From assembly GCF_001632365.1 (NCBI RefSeq), contig NW_024468527.1, positions 390,440 through 454,439 on the forward strand: 64,000 nucleotides of DNA, given 5' to 3'. The notes under the pieces were generated by a model. It had not been told where the DNA came from. It did not search any database and was given only the letters and a program-made list of their open reading frames with translations. Source of the stretch: Laetiporus sulphureus 93-53 (lineage: Eukaryota; Basidiomycota; Agaricomycetes; Polyporales; Laetiporaceae). Below are positions 11,956 to 24,388 of the stretch, piece after piece (the first letter of the stretch is position 1; each line of letters begins with the position of its first letter). Position numbers and translations under genes: made by a program.

Positions 11956-13878
11956 ATGCATAAAGCAAGTTCCAGCCACGCTAGTTCAAATAAGAGCAAT
12001 CCCAGTGCGCGGCCCACCAAGCGACGGAAAAATGGCACACAGCCAACGGAGGAAGATTTACCTACTCCACTTGCGCAAGCCAGCGCACCTACCGCTACTG
12101 CACTCTCGATACGGAGCCTCCCTTCCCCAGGCGTCCCTTCTCTGGCGAACCTGTGCATTCGCGTATTTGCTGGTAATCTTGCCAAGTTGCACTCGAACGC
12201 AACAGTATGGGAAGACGTCCGCGCCTGGTTGAAGGCGTTGCCCGACTATCTGGTAGCGAGAGTGTTCGCGGGACTCAAGGCGACATGCCCAACGATTCTG
12301 AGCAACGGATTAATTGTCGCGGTACGCACTCGACTTATTTCCTGAACCTTGACCGAGAGTGAGAACGTATGGCAGTACTTCCTCCGCGGCACCTCAATTG
12401 CACTGGACAGGAGTCTGCCTGGAGCAAACAGGCATACGATCGCAGCAATCCGCGAATCGCCTGACAGTTCCAGTCTCCAAGAGCTGGAGATAAGTGACTT
12501 TGATAAGGAGCCGGACAGCTTGTTCGCATCAGTGGTGGCGAAACTGCCTCATCTCCGAATGCTAGTGCTGCGGTATTTATGCAAAGTTAGCTTCATCCCC
12601 CTTCCTGCGGCTCATGTACTTGCAGAGGTTGCGCGAAAGTAGGCGAAAAGACGACTCAGGCAATATCAAAGTCTTGTCCACAGCTCGCTGTGTTGAATCT
12701 GAACTATACTTCCGTAACGCCCGCTTCCTTGGCCCCTGTATTACTCTCATGCCATGGTCTGGAGGTACTGAAAGTAGCAGGGATCTCAAGCTGGGTTAGT
12801 GATTAACAGACAGATGTGACCTGACTTCTGACATACAACTCAGACAGACGCCTCATTTGCCAAACTCTGGTCCGCCTTGAGTACCCACGAGGGTCTTTGC
12901 CTCACCAATATCCGGACACTGAAGCTGCGCCAAACCTCACTTGGTGAAGCCGCGCTGGGTCCATTCCTATCCATCTGTCCAAACCTCCAGCGAGTGGATC
13001 TCTCGTTCACTCTCGTCCGGTATCCATCGCAATTGCTCGCCGGCAAACCCTTGGAGAAACTCTCTTTGACATCGACCAAGGTCACTAGTAACGAGCTAGT
13101 CGCTACCCTTCCTCTCTTCCCCAAATTAATCACGCTCAACATAGCTGCTCTTGGAGGAGGACAAGGCTCCAGTGCAGCCATCTCCAACACATCCGCGATG
13201 AACATGACCGATCAGACCCTAAGGGATATCACGAACGTCCTTGCTGGCTTTACCCATATAGAGCGTGTCAACCTAGTCGGCAACAGCAAGCTGGGCATCA
13301 CTGGGCGGCGAGATAGTGCTATTGCTGAATTTGTAAGACGGGTGGGTCGGAGGTGCAAGGTTAGCGGTTTTCGATCGCATACGACCGTTATCATCTTCCT
13401 GACCGAAATATCCCGGGCTTCTCGTTCTTGCAGATGCTGAACCTGGCCAGCATCCCCTCACTTCGCTCTTCCGATCTCGAAGGACTAGTACCGGATACCG
13501 TCGCGGAAGGACCATCGGCACTGCGAGTGCTGATCCTCAATAATACCGTAGTCGACGACGAGGCTGCGCCATTCATTTCGAGCTGTCCCGATCTGGAGAC
13601 GCTGTCAGTCGGAGGGACACGCTTCACGAGTGAGTGTACTCAATTGTCTCACACGCAGAGCATGCGATCGAACTGGAAACATTTACAGGTGCAGGCTTGT
13701 TTCCGATAATCGACGCTTGTATGAAACTGCAGAAACTTGATCTCACCAGCTGTCGAGGTGTGAAAGTCGGTGAACGGAGACGGTTCTTCGAGGTCAGCTC
13801 AACAAAGCATATATTGCTCTTCTTACTGAGCCTCCACAGGTCTGGGAAGAGGAGTGGCATGACGCGCGGAGCCGCTGA
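11956..13878 (+). CDS. leucine-rich repeat protein
   Basis: RNI-like leucine-rich repeat protein with a basic, disordered N-terminus (KRRKNGTQPTEEDLPTP), resembling nuclear LRR proteins of the Rad7/F-box type, though no F-box is evident. ATG at 11956. About seven exons join to give WEDVRAWLKALPDYLVARV, LQELEISDF, LPHLRMLVLR, LAVLNLNYTSVTPASLAPVL, LEVLKVAGISSW, IRTLKLRQTSLGEAALGPFL, LQRVDLSFTLV, LEKLSLTSTKVTSNELVATL, ALRVLILNNTVVDDEA, LETLSVGGTRFTS and LQKLDLTSCRGVKVGERR, i.e. about ten LRRs of 24-28 residues. The last exon is short, WEEEWHDARSR, stop 13876-13878. The biological role is unknown. Confidence 0.78.
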
Positions 13879-14438
13879 GCCTCCGAGCAACTAAATATCG
13901 GACCTCGCGACAAACATCGCCACAGCCGTGACCCGTCGATCTCTATTTTGTCCGAGAGGCATCAGGGTGTGACGTTGTCCTCCACTCTCACAGGCCACGG
14001 ACCCCATGCGAGGCGCATAATGTATCTCTATGATGCAGAACTACTGCAAAGCGTTGTGAGAGACGGTGGCTGCCCGTAGTGACCTGATGAGGGTCATCCT
14101 TCGCTCGTAGTTGAACGATTGTCATAGGCCGTTTTCAAGAGTCTTATGATCATCAGTAGTTTCTAGAAAATGGATGCACGAACATTCCTTTGTGTTGGCA
14201 CGGTGTAGCTCAAAGGGAGAATGTGTCCCTACTCAGCTCTATTCTCTCGGAAACTTGCATGCAAAACACACGATAGTCAATTCCGGTTTAACTAAGACAA
14301 CGTTCCAACACCAACAACAGAGAAGGTATAGTATGCAAGAGGTCAAACGCTCGAGAATATGATGATAGACAGGGTAACACACGATACTGATGAATATAAG
14401 CTGGCATCCTGGATCCGTTCACCGCTTCCTCCCAATTC
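13879..14438. other. convergent 3' intergenic region
   Basis: Between the stops of the LRR gene (rightward) and the PKS gene (leftward). No coding frame, repeat or RNA gene seen. Confidence 0.5.
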
Positions 14439-17400
14439 TCATGCCACAACGCCGTTCAGGATCTCAGCCAACCCAGAGTCGGGATTAAGGATACCGAAGT
14501 GGGTGCCAGGCAACTCGTGTAGCTCGACATCCGGCGTCCAGATCTCGAGGTCTAACAGTTTCGACGCGCCTTCCGTGTACGACTGGGCGGAGACACCTTG
14601 CTCAGCGCGAACGAGCACTGTCCGTTTGGACGGCCAGACCTCGTGTAGCGAACCGTCTGCCTCACGCTTGTTCGCATCCATGCTTGCACGGACACCCATA
14701 AGCACTTGAATTCATGTCAGCCATACGCCCTGTGTATTAGCAGGACGCGACGTACCATGAGCGACGTAGGCCCTGCAGAAGCGTGCAACCCATTTAGGAC
14801 CGGACCCGCCTGAGGACACCTTGCTGAAGTGATCCGAGAATTGGTACGTAATCTCATTTGCACCGTCCAGAGAGCCACTGTGGGACATGTCGGCAATGAC
14901 CTCCATGATCTGTTGATGAAAGAGACACATTGGTCAAGGGCGAACAAATACAGTAAGGAAGATCACATACGTCTTCACGCAGCGTACCCTGCGCAATCCT
15001 ATCCTTGGTGTAGACCTGGAAATTAGGCCTGTGGAAAAGCGTCGGAGCCCCGTCCAGCAAGACTAGCAACTCAGTCTCTTCGCCCTCATCGAGTAGCATC
15101 TGCGCAATTCGGACGGCAAGACAGGTTCCTGCAATAGACATGAGTGACGATGATGGTATACAATCGATCGCCTGCTTACCGAATGAGAAACCACCAATAC
15201 AGTACGGCCCATGCGGTTGCTTCTCCTGAATCTTAGAAAGGTAGAAGCGAGAAAGACGATCAAGGGTACCCGTAATCGGAGCTTCGGGCGTATCTTGTAC
15301 ACCGTACACAGGGCAGTTCACCTTCTGGGCAACTTTCTGCAGCACCAGGACGCCACCACCAGCACCATGCAGGATAAAGAAAGGCCTTCCTTCAGTCACG
15401 TCGTTGAGATGCACGATGGTCTTGTCCATATCATTTTCGAGATTAGATTGGCCGGTGGCGTCAAACTCAGCACCTGAAGCGCCGGCACTTCGTGCCTCCG
15501 ATGCAGATGCAAGGCGCTGTTCCTCTTGCATCGCCTGCAACTTCTCCACTGTCGTATGATGTCAGTTCAGGATACGCTGCTGAGAAGCTCAATACTGACC
15601 AGTCATGTATGAGCTGAGCAGCTGAAGTTGAGTAACAGTAACATCGAAGTACTGTTTAAGGATGCCACTGAGACGGATGGAGGTCAACGAGTCAAGGCCG
15701 TAGCTTGAGAGAGGAATGTTCTCTTCAACGTCTTCGGTGCTCAAAGAGAGAGCCGTGGCACAAGCTGCGCGGATCGTTTGCTCATTCGATGCATTAGCAG
15801 CAGAGACATCGGCGTTCTCCTTCACCAAGAGGTGACGCAACGATGCGAAATGATACTCAGGGATACCAACTATCAAAACCTGTCAGCATTATAACAACTT
15901 TATAATCTTACGAGGACATACTCTCCACGACCTTCTTCCAGTTCATTGGGGGGATGTACACTGCATTGGCTGCGCTGGTGTTCAACGTCCAGATTGCATT
16001 GACACAATGCTCTGCAACATGAATTCCAGACATTCCCAAGGATTTATACTGTTCATAGAGTTAGAGTGCGTTCGATGAAGACATAGAAAAAACTCGCCTT
16101 GTCGAGGGCGGCATTTCGGGCGTTGCCGGGAGGCATACTTCGCACAAATACACCACCATCCGTCTGCCGTACATACGTGAATAATTGCAGAACAAAATGT
16201 GAATAAAGCGCGTACGATCGGTGGGACTGTGACTGAAACGGTATTGGGAAGGTGAGCGCCAATTTCTTCCATCTCCGTCTGTGCTGCCGCATAATTCGCC
16301 TGACCTGTGAGCCACAGTGAGTCTCCGCGATGCATGATAGTAGTAACAACATTGAATACCTGGAGAACCGCTGACTGTGGCCATGGAACTGGTCAAGACG
16401 AGGAAGTCGAGAGTACTAGGATTGACGGCCTCAAGCAGCACCTTCAAGCCCTTCACCTTGACGTCGTACACTTCAGAACGAACAACATCAGTTACGAAGC
16501 TGGTTGACACGATAAACGGCCATACCAGTCTTCCAATCCTCCTTCGTGGTGAGATTGGTGAAAAGCTGATCATTAAGGCGGACAGCGACATAGAAAACCC
16601 CAGCGATCCTACGAGACGAGTTGGCGAAGATAGCCTTGGTCTTCTCCACATCGAGGCAATCCACTGCGAGGATCTCTATCGTCACGCCAGGGATATTTCG
16701 CAGGTACGTGATGATTTTCTTCTCGCGGATAAGGCGGCCGGCCTTGAAAGTCTTGATAATACGAGATCAGCTGAGCAAAGGTACGACGATATGCTATACT
16801 CACATTCTCGCCAGAACGTGAAGTTAAAATAACATATCTAGCCCCGTTCTCTACAAGACAACGCGCGATATTGGCTCCAAGACCGCCGACGCCGCCGATC
16901 ACGACATATGAGGCTCGAGGGTCAAAAGCGGCCGTGCCTTTGATGATGCCACCACGCAAGATGGGAAGTTTCGGATTGAGATCTTGCAAATCCACCAATA
17001 TAGCAGTATCAATGGTGGACTGAGACCGGATTTTGTCTTGAGCAACTGCGAGTTGACTCAGCTCAAAAATATGCACCGACGGTGCGATAAGGGAGCGGAG
17101 AGAGGGCTGAATGGATTCTAGTGCAGACTCTGCAATTTCTTCTTCGTCAAGCAATGTTGAGTAGTCGACCAGGACGAGTTGGTGACCGCGCTGGATGCGG
17201 TGTGGTAGTTCTCCACCGATTTGCACGAGGGTGCCTCTCCGTGATAGGAGGCTGAGAGTCTCCTTGGCTACACTTGGGTCGCCGTCGAAATTGAACATGA
17301 CGTCGATGCCTTTCTTCGCCCATTCGCGTACTCGGAAAGACCAGATATCGAGTGGAGTGGTAGAGAAGATGGGCGCGGCTGGGGAAGAGCTTGGGGAAAC

Positions 17401-20400
17401 TGGGAATGTACTGGGTTCCGTTACTGTGACAAAGACATCGAGGCCGCGCGCCTTGAGATAAAGGTAAGTCGCCACGGCAGCGGGAGAGGAGACACCGGCG
17501 TGCAACAGTATGCGTGGTGACCGAGCACCACAGAAAGCGAGCGCCTTAGTGACCACTGAGGACACGAAAAATAGACGGCCAGCAATCGCAGCAGCTGTCG
17601 ACGCATGCATCCCATCTGGAACCTCTGTTACCTGCGAGCGGCTGCATATGATCACACTTCCTTGTTGACTCGCCGCAACGCCGAATACCCTGTTCATAAG
17701 ATATGTCAATGAGTGGCGTAGAAGGCTACCAAAGTATATGCATACCTTCTTCCAATCATCTCAACAGGTACACCAGAACCAACAGCGCTGACTTTACCAG
17801 AAAACTCGGAACAGTCGGGGAAAGCTGGCGAGAGGCTCGTGAACGCAACTGTTACTTCGACGTCGTCCGGACCCAACGACTCCGAATAAGCTCGCCAGAT
17901 TCGAGACTCATCAAATGCCACAGCCTTATTCTCGCGCGGCTCGACGTGAGGGGGAGAAGGAGCACTGACAATGCGCGGAACATGCAAGTTTCCACTCTCG
18001 TCCACGATGACTTCCGCATCAACCCATTTCAAAGGCACGAGCTTGCCGTACACGAAGTCCTCCTGCTGAACAGCATCCCACGATGGGTGGAACAGAGCCA
18101 TCATGATCTTCCATAAACTGAACTCGTGGCGAATGGTTCGGGCAATTCCAATGAGGCTGAGGTTGCTCTCCTCCATGTCCGTGTATAGCCAGACCACATA
18201 GTGTTTGGTAGCATCCAATTCTGAGAGGAATTGAACGAGGGAGACCTCATCACCCGCCGTGAAGCGGCGAACGACAGTGAGGTCATGCCCCAAGACGATT
18301 TCAATAGGAGGTGCTGGCGTAGAGATCTCAATGACATCTTGTTTGGAGAACATATCGTCGATGCTGCTCCGTCCGAGGACATCGGTGAGATCGGATGACG
18401 AGCCGCTCAGAACCTTCACGACATTCGGGACCACATCAGGGTTCAATGGCGTCGTTGGTCCTGGAGAAGGAGTACGCAAGGGAGATGAGGAAGTTGAAGT
18501 CGGAGAAAGCGAGCCTTGCGTGATAAATGCCATATGAGAAACAGAGCGACCAGAAGACGTCACAAGAAGCGTGTCCGCGAAACCAGCTGCTTGGAGAGCT
18601 GATTTCCATTCTGCTGGAGACAGCGAGCAATGAGTCGCTCCCGGGCGCTGATCCAGCACGCCCATCCATTCAGCGAATGAGCCGAAGATGAAATCCATCC
18701 CTAAAGTACATAGTGTCAGCGAGAGTATTGGTCACTCTACAGGAGAAACTGAACCCACATATGGTGCCAACGGCGCCGTTAGCGAAAGAGTTGCCATCGA
18801 GTTCAATTACTGCTAGATGGCCACCGGGCAGGAGCAGCTCATGAAGCCGCACCAGTGTCTCGTGGATGTTAGGAATGGCATGAAGGACATCGAAAGCCAC
18901 GATGATGTCGAAGCTCGCAGGATCCACATTCTGTTGCTCGATAGGCACGCTGAGGTCAAACGCCATCGGGGTCATCGTAAGCCACGGCGATTTGGCAGTG
19001 GACTCCTGGGCAAGCGAAATCGATATGTCCGTGCTGACATAATCGACGTAGCACTGTTGATCGAGTTTCGCATCCACCATGGCTTGACCAAGCAGAGCGG
19101 TGAACCTTCCAGTACCAGCACCGACTTCCAGAATCCGCACGACGCGCTTGCCAGCCGACACAGCCTCCTTCACAAGCTCAATGAACTGTTCCACCGTCTT
19201 ATCGAATATGCAACCGACGAAAGGAGGGTGCTCATAGATCTTGCTCATGATGTCGTCGCGGAACAAGAGTTCAACGGCTGCAGTAGAGGCTTGCATAATT
19301 TCTGAGACAGAAATGAGTAGCTGATACGAAAGTCTGTCCATGAAAATGAGAACCTTTCTGCCCTTTCCCAACGCGCTCGGTGAGCTCCAGAAGACTGGCG
19401 TATTTGTCGCGGAGGGCTGGACCGATCTCGGGAACAGCGCCAAGTACAGCCTTCTGCACCTGCTGTTTAGCCCACGCGAGATACCGCACACGGTCTGACG
19501 ATGCCAGCTTGGTGTCCTCCGGCAACGTGCTATGGTAGAGAGTTCAATGTCGAATGTCACAAAATCCAGCTATAGCTTTCACCTTAAAGTGTCGTAGGTG
19601 TACTTCAGAGCCAAGTGATCCAGAAGGCGCAGAATATGCACCGAATCAGTATCATCAGTAGCTCTATCCAGTACCAGCATCCCCTCATGTTCTGTGGTGG
19701 GAAGAGCTCGCGGTTGCCAGTACATCATGTATCGTTCTGTAGGCCATTGATCATCTTGGCTAACGAGTGCGAAGTGAAGGCCTGTGCATTGCAATCAGCA
19801 GGAGCGCCGGCATCCAGATTAATAATGAACATGTTACCTTCAAAAGCAATGATCACAGAGTCATCCTCATCTAGAACGTAGGCATCGAACGTCCAGTGAT
19901 AGGCTGACCAGTCAAGGAGGACGGAGTACGTTCTGAACTCTTCGGGGAGTACAATAGGGTCGGTACGGCCGTCAACGCGGTAGGCTCTCCGTAAGGAGTA
20001 TGGTAGCTACAACTTGATGAGCGCTTTCCAGAGTTAATAAGTATAACTCACTCACCAAGAAGGACCGCTCTTTTTCCCCGACGTTAATCTTGTCATACAG
20101 CTTGTGCAACAACTCTCGTGTTAGGGGGTCTCATGAGTATCTACTCCAAAACTCACCATATTCCAGCTTATCGCGGACTGCAAGTATTCAGTAAACCAGT
20201 AATTAATCAAGTATACAGAGCCGTGCCGATAGGAATGCATACCTGGAAGACCGCATCCATTAAGGCCGGATGGAAGACATAGTCAGTCGTATTTAATCCG
20301 TCAGCGTGACCCTTGATCCAGCAAATGGCCTCATTCTCGTTTATGGCCGCCTTCTGTACCCGCATAAACCTATAAAAGCATTCAGTACGGCTCTGTGCGA

Positions 20401-23400
20401 AGAATACCTGATGAAGCAGACACTCACTCAGACCCAAATTGAGCGATACCTTCCAGTTCCGCGTACAACTCCTCATGCTGGTGAGTAGAAACACAGCGCG
20501 CAAGGATGGCAGCGACGTCAACTTTCTTGAACCCTCCTATGCTCAGATCGGGAACCCCATACCCAAGCTTTCCGTGCGCATGGGTGGTGTCGAATTCAGG
20601 TGTGGCACGAGTCCACTCCAGGTCTCCCTGCATGGTCTGCAAAGAGGATGACGACTTCACCCACCAATTAATACCGTCCTTCGCCACCTCTAAGGTGACC
20701 GGCGGAACGCCCTCCTCCAAGATACAAGCCGTTTCGAAGCGACAATCCCAGACTTGGGTAACGCCAGGAAACTCGAGGGCCATCTCAATGTACGCGGCAG
20801 CAGGGATCAGATTCTATATGGACCTCATCAGCATTCTGCGAGGACTCGGTCATGGAACTACTGACGGAGTGGTCGATGACATGATGTGACATCCATGGTT
20901 CAGGCAGCTGAGGACTGACTCGGAGCCGAGTAGAATTCAGAGGGCGAGTGGCCGGGAGTAAACGGCGAAGATATGACGCTTCTCGCGCAGCGAATGGATA
21001 TAATTTCATATTGAATGGATAAGCAGGACCTTCGAACGAGTCCGAGGGACAACCGTTGAGGATAGAGAAATTGATCTGAGTGAGCCTTATGATCAGACCC
21101 CATGCTGCATGTCTCGAACGAGATTGACTGACCGAGTTGACGCCGTAAAGAAGCAATTGTCCCATGGCCTGTAGGAGAGTCTGATTCTCTTTTGGACATT
21201 TAGCTCCGGGCTTCAAGTGCCGCGCCGATGGAGGACGTGTGGTCGTAGCCAACGAATCGAAAGCTCCCATTTTCTTGATGTACTGCATGAACTCGATCAG
21301 CAGAAGGTTGGTATGCTCAAAAACGTCCCACGTACTTGAGAGAGGACTGGATGAGGTGAGATCTCAACGAACGTAGTATTCTCGCCGAATTTGTTCACAA
21401 GTTGGGGAATAGCGGATGAAAACAGAACTGGCTGTCTAAGGTTGCGCCAGAGGTAGTCAATGGTGTATCCACCAGTCTTGAATTCAGCAGTAACCGTGGA
21501 CATGGTGGAAGTGACAGGAACGAACGGTCCCGTGTAACGAGAGAAGATCGTGGCGAGCTCCGCGCGATATACATCTTCGCAGGGGTCCACGAAAGGCGAA
21601 TGCACTGCCGTACTCACGCGCAACTTGCGCGCGACAACTCCGTCCACCCAAGTTTCGATGTACTTCGTCAGAAGATCGACAAGGAAATCTGATCCAGAAA
21701 CACCGATGTCTGTAGCACTATTAAAAGCAGCCATATAGAGCTTGCTTGCTTCTTCCTTGCTCAAATCGGCGAGAGAAAAGGCGGCATCCACGTAGTCGCG
21801 CACAGCATCGGCGTCGCAGCCAGAGATTGCGACCATGCCTCCGCCGGTATTGTCGACCATAGAAAGAGCACGTCCACGAGCAATGGAAATCTCCACGACC
21901 ATCTAAACGCAAACGCCACGTCAGCGTTGTTGATATCTCATAAGCCATGAACACTTACCTCGCGAGGCATGGCCCCAGAGGCATATAGAACGGCAGTTTC
22001 TCCGATAGAGTGTCCCACAATAGCGTTTGGCTTGATACCGAGAGAGATAAGAAGGTCGAACATGGCAATCTGGAAGAATGTAATGGCGACTGAGATGACG
22101 TTCGCTGGCCAAGTTAAGCTCTTGGCAAGAGGAGATGATATTGGAGCATCTGCGATAAATAATCCGGTCTCCTCCAAGAACGAGTTGCCAGTGTATGCTG
22201 TGTGAACCCGGTCACAAGCATAGATACTCTCGCGAAAGACTGAGTACGCGGCCATGAGATCACGTCCTTGCTGCCAGTGCTGTGGTCCTTGGCCAGAGAA
22301 GCATAATACGAGGGGGTTGGGGCGCTTCTCCACGAGTACTGGGTCTGGGAACGTAGCGCTCTCCAGAGAGTCGGCAATTGCGTACGTCCTCCATGGCATC
22401 TGTCGCGCACGGCTGCCAAGATGGGCGGACAATGCAAGCGGAGAGCGTTCCGCACACTGCTCTCTGTAGCGCTGCTCCAACGGTCGTACAGACTTTGGTG
22501 AAAGCGCACCTGTGAGAAGAACAACTGGGTGAGATAGTGTCAAATTTGGTATAAAGTTTGCTTACCAATGGCAAAGAGGAAAGGCCCATCCTTGAGAGTC
22601 TGAGCATCGGGATGCTCGGGGCGTCGCTCGTGTTCGCGTAGCACAGTGTGACCGCACGAACCTGGGAAACAAATGAAAACTCGAAGCCAGCAACGTGTGA
22701 GTCAATCAACCTACCACCGAAACCGAAGCTAGAGATCGATGCAATGATTCCTTGTTCAGGATCGTGAGCGACCAGATTCTCGACTTCTACAGGCACGCGC
22801 AGGTTGTACTTCTGGAAATCGATTTTTGACGATGGCTTTTGGAAGTAACCATTCGGCAGGATTTGTCTCTTATCGAGCATCATTACGACCTTGACTAGGG
22901 AGCTCATATAGGCACTGGGACAAACTGATAGTCAGAAAATGACAATCAGGAATAGTTAGGGATGAGTTCCATACCCCATCTCTCCATGGCCGATATTGCT
23001 CTTGACCGATCCAATCACAATCTCACGTCCTCCCCTTCCTTCTGAGATCAAAGCTCCGGCCGCGTTGGCCTCGAAGGAGTCTCCGACGACGGTACCAGTT
23101 CCGTGAAGTTCAACGTAGTCGGCTTGGTAGGGCGTGAGACCGGCATCTTGGTATGCATTACGGATAGCCTGTGCTTGGGCTTCTGGACTAGGCGTCGTGA
23201 GTGAGCCCATTATGGAACCGCAGGAGGTCAACGCGGTGCCGACGAGCGTGGCAAAAATGTTATTTTTATCCCTCACTGCAAGATCGTGACGCTTGATCAC
23301 CACCGCGCTGGCTGTGGACATTGCGAAAGTCAGTATGAATGATTGCGGTGTCATGATAGATTGGATACATACCAATGTCAGCGCGAGCATAGCCGTTAGC

Positions 23401-24388
23401 ATCATCATCGAAAGACTTGGAGATGCCATCCGGACTGAGAACGCCAAGCTGGCTAAAGGATGATGTCTCGAAAGGGGTCGTGATGTGGTTGAGACCAGCA
23501 ACTACGGCTTGGTCACACTCTCCGTTCCTGATCGCCTGCATTGCCAGATGCATAGCGGTCAAACTTGAAGAGCACGCGGTATCAACAGGGAGAGACGGTC
23601 CCAGAAGGTCGAACACGTAGTTGATACGGTTTGCAGTGATGGAGAGCGATGTGCCCGTCATATAGTACGCTGAATGCACATGAGTCGGAGACGCGGCAAT
23701 ACAAACAGCACGCGACCTACCTCCAGCTTGAGTAATGTCTTCGAAAGGCGCGCCTCCGGCGGCTGTGAACAGGATATGTGAACAATTCTAATTTAATACT
23801 ATGCACGATACGTACCACACCCGACGTACACGCCAGTGTTTGTGCCGCGGTAGTCGACACCACTGCGTTGCAAGGCGTTGAACGCTTGATGAAGCCTAAG
23901 ATTGCTCATTAACGTATGCTCGGGCATTGCCGATGAGAATGCCTTATCACTTACGAAACAAGCTGAGTGACAGCGACTTGAGTAGCCTCCGCTGGAGTGA
24001 TACCAAATTCTTGAAGATCGCCGGTCGAAAACTCAGGGATGAATCCACCCTTGGTCTGAAGTCCAGGAGTCAGTTTGGCTGACCTGCAGCGCACGGAACG
24101 GCAAACACATACGGTGCAAATCCTGCCTGGGCCCGTGCCATGGTAGGCTTCGGCGTTCCAGCGGTCAGCAGGTACGGTTATAATGCCAGAGCCACGACCC
24201 TTGAGGAATTCATAAAATGCTTCGGTATCAAGTCCGCGCGCCTCACCACCAGGCGCAGAGATAGAGAGACCTACGGGTCGCGTGCAGTGAGCACAAGAAC
24301 GAGCGTACGTGAAATGACTGTGAGACATACCGATAACGGCGACCGCATGAGGATCAGGGTTAGTGTAGCTGGGTGGTCTCGCTGCCAT
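14439..24388 (-). CDS. reducing polyketide synthase, animal-FAS-like order with terminal thioesterase
   Basis: Iterative type I PKS building a reduced or polyene chain from malonyl-CoA. ATG at 24386-24388 (MAARPPSYTNPDPHAVAVIG), stop at 14439-14441, more than 20 introns. Domains in order: KS (about 24.3-22.7 kb; active site VDTACSSSLTA, HGTGT, KSNIGHGE); AT (22.5-21.3 kb; FSGQGPQHW, GHSIGE); DH (21.0-20.2 kb; HVIDH..LIPAAAYIEMA, and ALMDAVFQ with the catalytic Asp); MT (19.6-18.7 kb; SAM site EVGAGTGRFTALL); structural pseudo-KR; ER (17.9-17.0 kb; the GGVG motif is replaced, see findings); KR (16.9-16.0 kb; GGVGGLGANIAR, LTSSMA..GQANYAAA); ACP (15.87-15.6 kb; GLDSL attachment Ser); TE (15.5-14.4 kb; GGFSFG nucleophile, GTHFGIL His). 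One intron (16049-16097) is GC..AG. All catalytic motifs except that of ER look intact, so the gene seems functional. Confidence 0.93.
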
